Origin: Streptomyces sp. ISL-87
GTDB lineage: Bacteria; Actinomycetota; Actinomycetes; Streptomycetales; Streptomycetaceae
Direction: 5' to 3'
Length of the DNA stretch: 64,000 bases
NCBI RefSeq assembly: GCF_018614095.1
Contig: NZ_JAGGOY010000029.1
Span: 330 to 64,329, forward strand
Below the pieces are notes generated by a model. The model was not told where the DNA came from, searched no databases, and was given only the letters and a program-made list of their open reading frames with translations. Positions 39,077-48,247 of this stretch are shown here, in pieces (position 1 is the first letter of the stretch; each line of letters opens with the position of its first letter). Position numbers and translations under genes: made by a program.

Positions 39077-39865
39077 GTGACAACGGCTATGACCGAAACC
39101 AGGCACGGGGGTACTGGAGGGCATGAAGCCGTCGCGGCCCGGGCCCGCAAGGTCGTCAAGGCCTACGGCTCCGGTGAGACCCGGGTGGTCGCCCTCGACG
39201 AGGTGGACGTGGACATCCACCGCGGCCAGTTCACGGCGATCATGGGCCCCTCGGGCTCCGGCAAGTCCACGCTCATGCACTGCCTCGCCGGGCTGGACAC
39301 GGTCACCAGCGGCCAGATCCACCTGGACGACACCGAGATCACCGGGCTGAAGGACAAGAAGCTCACCCGGCTGCGGCGCGACCGGATCGGCTTCATCTTC
39401 CAGGCGTTCAACCTGCTGCCGACGCTGAACGCCCTGGAGAACATCACGCTCCCCATGGACATAGCGGGCCGCAAACCCGACGCGGAGTGGCTGAACCGGG
39501 TCGTGGAGACGGTCGGTCTCTCGGGCCGGCTCAAGCACCGCCCGACGGAGCTCTCCGGCGGCCAGCAGCAGCGTGTGGCCGTGGCCCGCGCGCTCGCCGC
39601 CCGCCCGCAGATCATCTTCGGCGACGAGCCGACCGGAAACCTGGACTCCCGGGCCGGCGCCGAGGTCCTCGGCTTCCTGCGGCGCTCGGTGGACGAGCTC
39701 GGCCAGACCATCGTCATGGTCACCCACGACCCGGTCGCCGCCTCGTACGCGGACCGTGTCATCTTCCTCGCCGACGGCCGGATCGTGGACGAGATGCACG
39801 GGCCGACCGCTGAAGGCGTCCTGGACCGCATGAAGGACTTCGACGCGCGCGGGCGGACGTCATGA
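39077..39865 (+). CDS. ABC transporter ATPase (MacB/LolD type)
   Basis: The 262-residue ATPase has Walker A GPSGSGKST, Q loop FQAFNLLPTL, signature LSGGQQQRVAVARAL, Walker B IIFGDEPTGNLD and H-loop MVTHD. It belongs to the MacB/LolD/FtsE-like group that works with FtsX-type permeases in mechanotransmission or peptide/lipoprotein efflux rather than classical import. The GTG start at 39077 follows gagggg. Its stop overlaps the permease ATG (ATGA), so the pair is translationally coupled. Confidence 0.92.
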   Translation: MTTAMTETRHGGTGGHEAVAARARKVVKAYGSGETRVVALDEVDVDIHRGQFTAIMGPSGSGKSTLMHCLAGLDTVTSGQIHLDDTEITGLKDKKLTRLRRDRIGFIFQAFNLLPTLNALENITLPMDIAGRKPDAEWLNRVVETVGLSGRLKHRPTELSGGQQQRVAVARALAARPQIIFGDEPTGNLDSRAGAEVLGFLRRSVDELGQTIVMVTHDPVAASYADRVIFLADGRIVDEMHGPTAEGVLDRMKDFDARGRTS

Positions 39866-42444
39866 GCAATACCGTCCTGAAGACCTCGCGCCGCAACTTC
39901 GTGGCGCACAAGGGGCGCATGGCGCTGTCCGCCGTCGCGATCCTGCTGTCCGTGGCCTTCATCTGCGGCACCCTGGTGTTCACCGACACCATGAACACCA
40001 CGTTCGACAAGCTGTTCGCCGTCACCGGCTCCGATGTCACGGTCAGCCCGAAGGCGGCCGAGGCCGGGGAGGACTCCCCGGTCCGGGGCAAGCCCGAGAC
40101 GCTGCCCGGCTCCGTCGTCGAGCAGGTCAAGAAGGCCGAGGGCGTGAAGTCCGCCGAGGGCGGCGTCGTCTCGCTGTCCGTCACGGTCGTCAACTCCAAG
40201 AACGAGAACATGGGCTCGACCACCGGTGCCCCGACCATCGCGGGCAACTGGAACGACAACGAGCTCAAGTCGATGAAGATCACCTCCGGTCACGCCCCGC
40301 GCGGTCCGGCCGAGGTGATGGTCGATGCGGACACCGCGGAAAAGCACCACCTGGCGCTCGGTGACGAGCTGCGCACCATCGCCGTCACCGGCGACATCCG
40401 CGCCAGGATCACCGGTATCGCCACCTTCACCGTGACCAACCCGGGAGCGGCGATCGTCTACTTCGACACCGCCACCGCGCAGGAGAAGCTGCTCGGCGCC
40501 GCCGGCACGTTCACGCACGTCAACGTCACCGCCAAGGACGGGGTGAGCGACGACCAGCTCAAGCGGAACGTCGCCGCCGCGGTCGGCGATGGTACGTACA
40601 AGCTCCAGACCGCGAAGGAGTCCGCGGACGCCAACCGCAAGGACGTCGGCTCGTTCCTCAAGGTCATGAAGTGGGTGATGCTCGGCTTCGCCCTGATCGC
40701 CGCGGTGGTCGGCATCTTCCTGATCTTCAACACGTTCTCGATGCTGGTCGCCCAGCGGACCCGCGAGATCGGCCTGATGCGCGCCATCGGCTCCGATCGC
40801 GGCCAGATCCTGTCCGGGGTCGTCCTCGAAGCGTTCCTGCTGGGCGTCGTCGGCTCGGTCCTCGGGGTCGCCGCGGGCGTGGGGCTGGCCATCGGCCTGA
40901 TGAAGCTCATGGGCTCCATGGGTATGCACCTGTCCACCGACGACCTGACCATCGCCGTGTCCACCCCGGTCGTGGGCCTGGTCATCGGCGTGATCGTCGC
41001 CATCGTCGCCGCCGTCATCCCGGCCTACCGGGCCGGCAAGGTCTCCCCGATGGCGGCCCTGCGCGACGCCGGCACCCCCGGCGACAAGCGGGCCGGCCGG
41101 GTCCGCGCCACCATCGGCCTGGTCCTCACCGGCATCGGCGGTGCGGCCCTCTTCCTGGCCGCGGGCGCCGAGCAGGCCGGGCCCGGAGCCCTGTGGCTGG
41201 GGCTGGGCGTGCTGCTCACCCTGATCGGCTTCGTCGTGATCGGCCCGCTGCTCGCCGGCCTGGTGGTCCGGGCCCTGTCCGCTCCGGTGCTGCGGCCCTT
41301 CGGGTCCGTCGGCCGGCTCGCCGAGCGCAACGCGCTGCGCAACCCGCGCCGCACCGGCGCCACCGGTGCCGCGCTGATGATCGGACTGGCGCTGGTCGCG
41401 TGCCTGTCTGTGGTCGGCTCCTCGATGGTGGCCTCCGCGACCGACGAGCTCGACAAGTCGGTCGGCGCGGACTACATCGTCCAGTCCCAGAACGGGCAGC
41501 CGGTCATGCCGCAGGCGGAGCAGCTGCTGCGCACCACCAAGGGCCTGGACCACGTGACGGCGTACCGGGAGGTGGAGGCGAAGATCACCGCCCCCGACGG
41601 GAGCACCGACAAGGACAGCCTCGGGGCGCAGGACCCCACCTACGCCAAGGACATCCGCCGCAAGATGATCGCCGGCGAGCACCCGGCGGCGTACGGGGCG
41701 AACGCGATGTCGGTCGGCTCGCTGTACGCCACCGAGCACCACATCAAGCTCGGCGACGAGCTGACGGTCGCCTTCACGGGCGGCAAGACCGTCAAGCTCA
41801 AGGTCGCGGCGATCACCAGCGACGAGGGCAACCTCGACAAGGGCATGAAGTACATCAGCACCGCCGTCGCCGAGGCCAACGTCCCGGCCGACCGGATGCC
41901 GCGGCCCTTCATGCTGCTGGCCACCGCGAAGGACGGGCAGGACGACGCCGCGTACAAGGCGGTCAAGGCGGCGCTGGCCGAGTACCCGCAGTACAAGGTG
42001 CTCAACCAGGCCGACTACAAGCAGGCCCTGAAGGACCAGGTCGGCACCCTGCTGAACATGGTCTACGGGCTGCTCGCCCTCGCGATCGTCGTGGCGGTGC
42101 TGGGTGTCGTGAACACCCTGGCCCTGTCGGTGGTCGAGCGGACCCGCGAGATCGGCCTGATGCGCGCCATCGGCCTCTCCCGCCGCCAGCTGCGCCGCAT
42201 GATCCGCCTGGAGTCGGTGGTCATCGCCCTCTTCGGGGCGCTCATCGGCCTCGGCCTGGGCATGGGCTGGGGCGCCACCGCGCAGCGGCTGCTCTCCCTC
42301 CAGGGCCTGAAGGTGCTGGAGATCCCGTGGCCGACGATCCTCGGCGTGTTCGTCGCGTCGGCCTTCGTAGGCCTGTTCGCCGCCCTGGTCCCGGCTTTCC
42401 GGGCGGGTCGGATGAACGTACTGAACGCGATCGCGAGCGAGTAG
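39862..42444 (+). CDS. FtsX/MacB-type ABC transporter permease
   Basis: The 860-residue permease has two FtsX-like halves. Each half has an extracytoplasmic domain and a three- to four-helix bundle, marked by duplicated RTREIGLMRAIG motifs (about 295 and 760) and VVGIFLIFNTFSMLVAQ / VLGVVNTLALSVVE helices. The large soluble domains (about 45-270 and 530-715) probably hold a periplasm-facing substrate or partner. With the coupled ATPase it forms a complete transporter. No sensor kinase-regulator pair is adjacent, unlike many bacitracin-type BceAB systems. Substrate unknown. Confidence 0.9.
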   Translation: MSNTVLKTSRRNFVAHKGRMALSAVAILLSVAFICGTLVFTDTMNTTFDKLFAVTGSDVTVSPKAAEAGEDSPVRGKPETLPGSVVEQVKKAEGVKSAEGGVVSLSVTVVNSKNENMGSTTGAPTIAGNWNDNELKSMKITSGHAPRGPAEVMVDADTAEKHHLALGDELRTIAVTGDIRARITGIATFTVTNPGAAIVYFDTATAQEKLLGAAGTFTHVNVTAKDGVSDDQLKRNVAAAVGDGTYKLQTAKESADANRKDVGSFLKVMKWVMLGFALIAAVVGIFLIFNTFSMLVAQRTREIGLMRAIGSDRGQILSGVVLEAFLLGVVGSVLGVAAGVGLAIGLMKLMGSMGMHLSTDDLTIAVSTPVVGLVIGVIVAIVAAVIPAYRAGKVSPMAALRDAGTPGDKRAGRVRATIGLVLTGIGGAALFLAAGAEQAGPGALWLGLGVLLTLIGFVVIGPLLAGLVVRALSAPVLRPFGSVGRLAERNALRNPRRTGATGAALMIGLALVACLSVVGSSMVASATDELDKSVGADYIVQSQNGQPVMPQAEQLLRTTKGLDHVTAYREVEAKITAPDGSTDKDSLGAQDPTYAKDIRRKMIAGEHPAAYGANAMSVGSLYATEHHIKLGDELTVAFTGGKTVKLKVAAITSDEGNLDKGMKYISTAVAEANVPADRMPRPFMLLATAKDGQDDAAYKAVKAALAEYPQYKVLNQADYKQALKDQVGTLLNMVYGLLALAIVVAVLGVVNTLALSVVERTREIGLMRAIGLSRRQLRRMIRLESVVIALFGALIGLGLGMGWGATAQRLLSLQGLKVLEIPWPTILGVFVASAFVGLFAALVPAFRAGRMNVLNAIASE

Positions 42445-42472
42445 CTGCGCAGGTCGTACGGGGGAGCGCCCC

Positions 42473-42507
42473 GGCCCCGGCTCGCCCTGATCGGGCGGGC
42501 CGGGGCC
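42473..42507 (+). terminator. Hairpin after the ABC permease
   Basis: A 15-bp stem with one mismatch (ggccccggctcgccc 42473-42487; gggcgggccggggcc 42493-42507) and a 5-nt loop. Confidence 0.7.
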
Positions 42508-42653
42508 GACGGCGTTCGCACGGTGGCCCTTCACTCCTCCGGGGACTCAATCCCTCGCGCGGGTGACAGTGGCCCGTCGTAGGGTGGAACCCCCGGCCCG
42601 CGCGCGTGTCGGGTCCTTCGCGTTGCCACCTCACCGGATGGAAAGCCTCCTTC

Positions 42654-45600
42654 ATGAGCCTGCACGGACTGCTTGACGCCGTCACCCGGGACCCCGCCCT
42701 CGCCGAGGCGGTCACCGCGGCCGGGGACGGCAACCGGATGCACGTGGACCTCGTCGGCCCGCCCGCCGCGCGGCCCTTCACGATCGCCGCCCTGGCCCGG
42801 CGGACCGAGCGGACCGTGCTCGCGGTCACCGCCACCGGGCGCGAGGCCGAGGACCTGGCCGCCGCGCTGCGCAGCCTGCTGCCGCCCGACGAGGTGGCGG
42901 AGTACCCGTCCTGGGAGACTCTGCCGCACGAGCGGCTCTCGCCGCGCAGCGACACCGTGGGCCGGCGGATCGCCGTACTGCGCCGGCTCGCGCACCCGAG
43001 CAAGGACGACCCGGCCGCCGGTCCCGTGTCCGTCGTGGTCGCGCCGATCCGGTCCGTGCTCCAGCCGCAGGTCAAGGGGCTGGGGGACCTGGTGCCGGTG
43101 AGCCTGCGGCAGGGGGAGAGCGCCGATCTGGGGGGCGTCACCGAGGCACTGGCCGCCGCCGCGTACGCGCGGGTCGAGCTGGTCGAGAAGCGCGGGGAGT
43201 TCGCCGTGCGCGGCGGCATCCTCGATGTGTTCCCGCCCACCGAGGAACACCCGCTGCGCGTGGAGTTCTGGGGCGACGACGTCGAGGAGATCCGCTACTT
43301 CAAGGTCGCCGACCAGCGTTCCCTGGAGGTCGCCGAGCACGGGCTGTGGGCCCCGCCCTGCCGCGAGCTGCTGCTGACGGACGAGGTGCGGGGGCGGGCC
43401 GCGGCGCTGGCCGAGGAGCACCCCGAGCTCGGCGAGCTGCTGAACAAGATCGCCGAGGGGATCGCCGTAGAGGGCATGGAGTCCCTGGCCCCGGTCCTGG
43501 TCGACGACATGGAGCTGCTGATCGACGTCCTGCCGGCCGGGTCGATGGCCGTGGTGTGCGATCCGGAGCGGGTGCGGACGCGCGCCGCCGACCTGGTGGC
43601 GACCTCGCAGGAGTTCCTGATGGCCTCCTGGGCGGCCACCGCCGGCGGCGGACAGGCCCCGATCGACGTCGGCGCGGCCTCCCTGCGGGGGATCGCGGAC
43701 GTCCGCGACCGGGCCCGCGAGCTGAACATGATGTGGTGGTCGGTGTCCCCCTTCGCCGCCGACGAGGAGGCGGGCGGCACGGTGACATCAGCCGGCGAGC
43801 CGGCGGTCCTCAAGCTCGGCATGCACGCCCCCGACGCCTACCGCGGCGACACCGCCCGCGCGCTCGCCGACACCAAGGGCTGGATCGCCGACGGCTGGCA
43901 CACCGTCTACCTCACCGAGGGCCACGGCCCGGCCGCCCGTACCGTCGAGGTGCTCGGCGGCGAGGGCATCGCGGCCCGGCTGGAGTCCGACCTGCGCGCC
44001 CTGGAGCCGTCGCTCGTCCACGTCGCCTGCGGCTCGCTCGACAACGGCTTCGTCGACCCGGCCCTCAAGCTCGCCGTCCTCACCGAGACCGACCTGACCG
44101 GCCAGCGCACCGCCACCAAGGATCTCGGCCGGATGCCGGCCCGGCGCCGCAAGACCATCGACCCCCTCACCCTGGAGGTCGGCGACTACATCGTCCACGA
44201 GCAGCACGGCGTCGGCCGCTACATCGAGATGGTGCAGCGCACGGTGCAGGGCGCCACCCGCGAGTACCTCCTCGTCGAGTACGCCCCCGCCAAGCGCGGC
44301 CAGCCCGGCGACCGGCTGTACATCCCCACCGACCAGCTGGAGCAGGTCACCAAGTACGTCGGCGGCGAGGCCCCGACCCTGCACCGGCTCGGCGGCGCCG
44401 ACTGGACCAAGACCAAGGCGCGCGCCAAGAAGGCCGTCAAGGAGATCGCCGCCGACCTGATCAAGCTGTACAGCGCGCGGATGGCCGCCCCCGGCCACAC
44501 CTTCGGCCCCGACACCCCCTGGCAGCGCGAGCTGGAGGACGCCTTCCCGTACGCGGAGACGCCCGACCAGCTCACCACCATCGCCGAGGTCAAGGAGGAC
44601 ATGGAGAAGTCCGTCCCCATGGACCGCCTGATCTGCGGCGACGTCGGCTACGGAAAGACCGAGATCGCGGTCCGGGCGGCCTTCAAGGCGGTCCAGGACG
44701 GCAAGCAGGTCGCCGTCCTGGTGCCCACCACACTGCTGGTGCAGCAGCACTTCGGGACCTTCTCCGAGCGCTACAGCCAGTTCCCGGTCAACGTGAAGGC
44801 GCTGTCCCGCTTCCAGGGCGACACCGAGTCCAAGGCCACCCTGGAAGGCCTGCGCGAGGGCTCCGTCGACATCGTCATCGGTACGCACCGGCTGTTCTCG
44901 CAGGAGACCAAGTTCAAGGACCTGGGCCTGGTCATCGTCGACGAGGAGCAGCGGTTCGGCGTCGAGCACAAGGAGCAGCTGAAGAAGCTCCGGGCCAACG
45001 TCGACGTGCTGACCATGTCCGCGACGCCGATCCCGCGCACCCTGGAGATGGCGGTGACCGGCATCCGCGAGATGTCGACGATCACCACCCCGCCGGAGGA
45101 GCGGCACCCGGTGCTCACCTTCGTCGGCCCGTACGAGGAGAAGCAGATCGGCGCGGCCATCCGCCGTGAACTGCTGCGCGAGGGCCAGTGCTTCTACATC
45201 CACAACCGGGTCGAGTCCATCGACCGGGCGGCCGCCAAGCTGCGTGAGATCGTGCCCGAGGCGCGGATCGCGACGGCACACGGGCAGATGTCGGAACAGG
45301 CCCTGGAACAGGTCGTCGTGGACTTCTGGGAGAAGAAGTTCGACGTCCTCGTCTCCACGACGATCGTCGAGTCGGGCATCGACATCTCCAACGCCAACAC
45401 CCTGATCGTGGAGCGCGGCGACAACTTCGGCCTCAGCCAGCTGCACCAGCTGCGCGGGCGCGTGGGACGCAGCCGCGAGCGCGGGTACGCGTACTTCCTC
45501 TACCCGCCGGAGAAGCCGCTGACCGAGACCGCGCACGAGCGGCTCGCGACGATCGCCCAGCACACCGAGATGGGCGCCGGCATGTACGTGGCGATGAAGG

Positions 45601-46208
45601 ACCTGGAGATCCGCGGCGCGGGCAACCTGCTCGGCGGCGAGCAGTCCGGCCACATCGCGGGCGTCGGCTTCGACCTGTACATCCGCATGGTCGGTGAGGC
45701 GGTGGCCGACTACCGGGCCGCGGTCGAGGGAGGGGTGGAGGAGGAGCCGCCGCTGGACGTCAAGATCGAGCTGCCGGTCGACGCGCACGTCCCGCACGAC
45801 TACGCGCCCGGCGAGCGGCTGCGCCTCCAGGCGTACCGGTCCATCGCCTCGGCGAATTCGGAGGCGGACGTCAAGGCGGTGCGCGAGGAGCTCACCGACC
45901 GCTACGGCAAGCTGCCGGAGCCGGTGGAGAACCTGCTGATGGTGGCCGGGCTGCGGATGTTCGCGCGGGCATGCGGGGTCGGCGACATCACCCTCCAGGG
46001 CCCCAACGTCCGCTTCGGGCCGGTGGAGCTGCGCGAATCGCAGGAGCTGAGGCTCAAGCGGCTCTACCCGGGGGCGGTGCTCAAGCCCGCGACCTCGCAA
46101 GTGCTGATCCCGCGCCCGAAGACCGCGAAGGTCGGCGGGAAGCCGCTGGTCGGGCGGGAACTGCTGGCCTGGACGGGGGAGTTCCTCACCACGATCCTCG
46201 GCTCGTAG
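42654..46208 (+). CDS. mfd: Transcription-repair coupling factor
   Basis: Mfd binds RNA polymerase stalled at DNA damage, displaces it by ATP-driven translocation and recruits UvrA. The 1184-residue protein has the UvrB-homology region at the N terminus, the RNAP-interaction domain (around EVGDYIVHEQHGVGRY), the RecG-like translocase with Walker A GDVGYGKTEIA and DEEQRFGV box, and the TRG and C-terminal regulatory domains. ATG 42654 is taken with ggaaag upstream; the earlier in-frame ATG adds 16 residues unlike the family. The length is normal. The stop codon lies in an 8-bp tandem repeat. Confidence 0.96.
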   Translation: MSLHGLLDAVTRDPALAEAVTAAGDGNRMHVDLVGPPAARPFTIAALARRTERTVLAVTATGREAEDLAAALRSLLPPDEVAEYPSWETLPHERLSPRSDTVGRRIAVLRRLAHPSKDDPAAGPVSVVVAPIRSVLQPQVKGLGDLVPVSLRQGESADLGGVTEALAAAAYARVELVEKRGEFAVRGGILDVFPPTEEHPLRVEFWGDDVEEIRYFKVADQRSLEVAEHGLWAPPCRELLLTDEVRGRAAALAEEHPELGELLNKIAEGIAVEGMESLAPVLVDDMELLIDVLPAGSMAVVCDPERVRTRAADLVATSQEFLMASWAATAGGGQAPIDVGAASLRGIADVRDRARELNMMWWSVSPFAADEEAGGTVTSAGEPAVLKLGMHAPDAYRGDTARALADTKGWIADGWHTVYLTEGHGPAARTVEVLGGEGIAARLESDLRALEPSLVHVACGSLDNGFVDPALKLAVLTETDLTGQRTATKDLGRMPARRRKTIDPLTLEVGDYIVHEQHGVGRYIEMVQRTVQGATREYLLVEYAPAKRGQPGDRLYIPTDQLEQVTKYVGGEAPTLHRLGGADWTKTKARAKKAVKEIAADLIKLYSARMAAPGHTFGPDTPWQRELEDAFPYAETPDQLTTIAEVKEDMEKSVPMDRLICGDVGYGKTEIAVRAAFKAVQDGKQVAVLVPTTLLVQQHFGTFSERYSQFPVNVKALSRFQGDTESKATLEGLREGSVDIVIGTHRLFSQETKFKDLGLVIVDEEQRFGVEHKEQLKKLRANVDVLTMSATPIPRTLEMAVTGIREMSTITTPPEERHPVLTFVGPYEEKQIGAAIRRELLREGQCFYIHNRVESIDRAAAKLREIVPEARIATAHGQMSEQALEQVVVDFWEKKFDVLVSTTIVESGIDISNANTLIVERGDNFGLSQLHQLRGRVGRSRERGYAYFLYPPEKPLTETAHERLATIAQHTEMGAGMYVAMKDLEIRGAGNLLGGEQSGHIAGVGFDLYIRMVGEAVADYRAAVEGGVEEEPPLDVKIELPVDAHVPHDYAPGERLRLQAYRSIASANSEADVKAVREELTDRYGKLPEPVENLLMVAGLRMFARACGVGDITLQGPNVRFGPVELRESQELRLKRLYPGAVLKPATSQVLIPRPKTAKVGGKPLVGRELLAWTGEFLTTILGS

Positions 46209-46252
46209 AGGCGTAGAGGCGTAGAGGCGTAGAGGCGTAGAGGCGTAGAGGC
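46205..46252 (+). repeat. 8-bp tandem repeat (gtagaggc) x6 over the mfd stop codon
   Basis: Six perfect copies begin at 46205; the TAG at 46206-46208 is the mfd stop and recurs in every unit. A partial seventh copy follows. Confidence 0.92.
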
Positions 46253-46276
46253 GTAGACCGTCCGTACATACGGAGA

Positions 46277-46316
46277 CGGCCGCGGCGGGGGACCTTTCGG
46301 TCCACCGCCGCGGCCG
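46277..46316. terminator. Bidirectional terminator between mfd and the lipoprotein gene
   Basis: An 18-bp stem with one mismatch (cggccgcggcgggggacc / ggtccaccgccgcggccg) and a 4-nt loop, followed on the plus strand by cttt. The two genes converge on it. Confidence 0.85.
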
Positions 46317-46323
46317 CTTTAGC

Positions 46324-47160
46324 TCAGACCGCCTCGCCGGGGGCTCCGCCCAGCTTCCCCAGGTCGAGGACGTCGGAGTCCTTCGGGGAGGTCACGTCCA
46401 CCGGGGTGCCGAACTCCGAGAACACGGCCTCGCCGTCGGTCCCCCCGGTGATGGTGGACTTCACGATGTACGGGGTGCCCTGGGTGGCGACGTAGTCGGT
46501 CTGGGTCCCGTCCTTGGTCGGAGAGGTGACCGCGATCGCCGGCTTGCCCTCGACCGTCGCCGTCCCGCCCTTGCGGGCGAGCGGGCTGCTCCTGTCGAAG
46601 CCGCCCATCAGCTTGTCCAGATCGCAGCTGCCGGTCATCGAAGCGGCCCGCGGGTCGGAGGCGGGTATCTTCACCCACCGGTCGGCGAGCGTCGCGACCA
46701 TCTGGTCCGTCTGCTTCTTCGGCGTGCTCTTCAGCTTGGCCGCGCCCCGCCAGTACGCCTCGTCGCCCTTGAAGTGGACGAGCTCGGTGGACTTGATGAT
46801 GTCCAGCTTGCCCATGCCCTGGAGGCGGATGGCGCCGTTGCAGTTGCCCTTCTTGTCGAGGGAGAGGTTGATCTTCATCGGCTCGCCCTCGTACGGCACC
46901 GTGGCGGTGACGTGGGCGGACTCGGCCTTGCGGGTCGCCTCGTAGGCCTGGGTGAGGATCTCGGCCCCCGACAGGTCCGTGAGCCCGGCTCCCTTGGCCG
47001 GGGCCGCGGCGGAGCCCGAGGGCGCCGGGGCCGTGGCGGCGGCCGAGGCCCGGGCTGTGCGGCCGAGGGCGGCGGCCTTGTCCTCACCGCCCGCGCACGC
47101 GGTCAGCCCGAGCAGGGCCGTGGTACCGATGGCCGTGGCGGCTATGGTGCGGCTGCGCAT
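46324..47160 (-). CDS. Secreted lipoprotein, LprG/LppX-like, copy 1
   Basis: The 278-residue precursor has a lipoprotein signal (ATAIGTTALLGLTAC; lipobox LTAC), an Ala/Pro/Ser linker and a single mixed alpha/beta domain (about 65-265). It resembles the mycobacterial LppX/LprA/F/G fold, which binds lipids in a cavity; the resemblance is from pattern (AYEATRKAESAHVTATV, GNCNGAIRLQGMGKLDIIKST, TPYIVKSTI). Conserved Cys in KGNCNG and GSCDLDKL may pair. ATG 47160 follows ggggggaat. A paralog lies 94 bp upstream in the same direction. Confidence 0.8.
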   Translation of the reverse strand: MRSRTIAATAIGTTALLGLTACAGGEDKAAALGRTARASAAATAPAPSGSAAAPAKGAGLTDLSGAEILTQAYEATRKAESAHVTATVPYEGEPMKINLSLDKKGNCNGAIRLQGMGKLDIIKSTELVHFKGDEAYWRGAAKLKSTPKKQTDQMVATLADRWVKIPASDPRAASMTGSCDLDKLMGGFDRSSPLARKGGTATVEGKPAIAVTSPTKDGTQTDYVATQGTPYIVKSTITGGTDGEAVFSEFGTPVDVTSPKDSDVLDLGKLGGAPGEAV

Positions 47161-47254
47161 GTGATTCCCCCCTGAAATACCGTCGACTGCCGAGCCTAGC
47201 CGCCGGGTTCGGCCGAGCGCCCGCGGGTTCCGCGGCGCGGACCGGAGGCGTCCG

Positions 47255-48034
47255 TCACCCGTCGGCGTCGACCACGTCCCCCGTCGGGGCCTCGGCCTTG
47301 ACCGGCTCGTTGAAGCCGGAGAAGGAGATGTCGGAGGGCTCCTTGCCGGTTTCGACGGCCCGGAGCAGGTAAGGGGTGCCGTGGGTGGCCACGTAGAGCT
47401 CTTCGGTGCCGTCGGTGGTGCTGGTGGTCAGTGTGAGCGCGTCCTGGCCGCCCTCCTTCACCACCTTCCCCTTCTTGGCGCCCGAGCTGTCGTCGAACTC
47501 CTTCGTCAGCTCGTCCAGGTCGCACAGGGCGGACAGCTCCTTGGAGTCCTCCCCGGCGGCCTTCGACTTCACCCAGTGGCCGGCCAGCATGGCCACCGCC
47601 GCGTCGGCCTGATCCTTCGGCAGGTCGTTGACCTGCGTCCGGTAGAAGGCCTCGTCGGCCTTGATGTAGACGTAGTCGGCATTGCGGATCAGCTCGAAGG
47701 AGCCCTGGTCCGCCATCGAGATGCTGCCCTTGCAGTCGCCCGACTTGCTCACCGCCATGTCCAGCCGCATCGGCTTGCCCTCGTCGCGGACCGTGCCCTT
47801 GACGGTCAGGGAGGAGGCGGTGCGCAGGGCGGTCACGGACTTGTCGGCGACCTTGGAGGCGGACAGGCCGGCGAAGGGGCCGCTGTCGCCGCCGGGGAGG
47901 CAGCCGGTGAGCGCGGTCAGGGCGAACAGGGTGGCGGCGGTGGCCGCGGTGGCCGCGGCGGCGGCCGGTCTGGTTCCGGCCGGTCTGGTTCCGGTCGATA
48001 TGACGTCGGTCGGTCTGGTTCCGGTGGTACGCAT
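47255..48034 (-). CDS. Secreted lipoprotein, LprG/LppX-like, copy 2
   Basis: The 259-residue precursor is a paralog of the neighbouring lipoprotein, with lipobox LTGC after an unusually long, Arg/Thr-rich N region encoded by direct repeats (ggtctggttccgg three times in the DNA, giving TGTRPxxxRPA). The mature domain follows the same pattern: VTALRTASSLTVKGTV, KSGDCKGSISMADQGSFELIRNA and TPYLLRAV, with Cys in GDCKG and ALCDLDEL. It is probably the first gene of a two-gene operon. ATG 48034 has gaagga upstream. Confidence 0.8.
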   Translation of the reverse strand: MRTTGTRPTDVISTGTRPAGTRPAAAAATAATAATLFALTALTGCLPGGDSGPFAGLSASKVADKSVTALRTASSLTVKGTVRDEGKPMRLDMAVSKSGDCKGSISMADQGSFELIRNADYVYIKADEAFYRTQVNDLPKDQADAAVAMLAGHWVKSKAAGEDSKELSALCDLDELTKEFDDSSGAKKGKVVKEGGQDALTLTTSTTDGTEELYVATHGTPYLLRAVETGKEPSDISFSGFNEPVKAEAPTGDVVDADG

Positions 48035-48147
48035 CAGTTGTCCTTCTTCCAGTCGGTGCAGCCCGTGGTCCGGCTTCTTGCCCGCCGTGCCGGGCGTGCC
48101 CGCCTCGGTGCTCCTCGCGGTCGCGGCTCTCGCCGTTGACGAGGCTC

Positions 48148-48183
48148 ATCACAACAAATCTTGTGAACCGAGTCAACAAGATT
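48148..48183 (-). promoter_or_regulatory. Lipoprotein promoter overlapped by an inverted repeat
   Basis: On the minus strand TTGACT (48176-48171), a 17-bp spacer and TGTGAT (48153-48148) form a promoter for the lipoprotein pair. Inverted 8-bp arms aatcttgt (48157-48164) and acaagatt (48176-48183), 11 bp apart, overlap it and could be a repressor site. Confidence 0.55.
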
Positions 48184-48247
48184 CACGGAGGTTGTTCGGT
48201 TCCCGCTGTGAAGCGGTCTCTGGCGTGTGTACGGGTATGCTCGCCGC

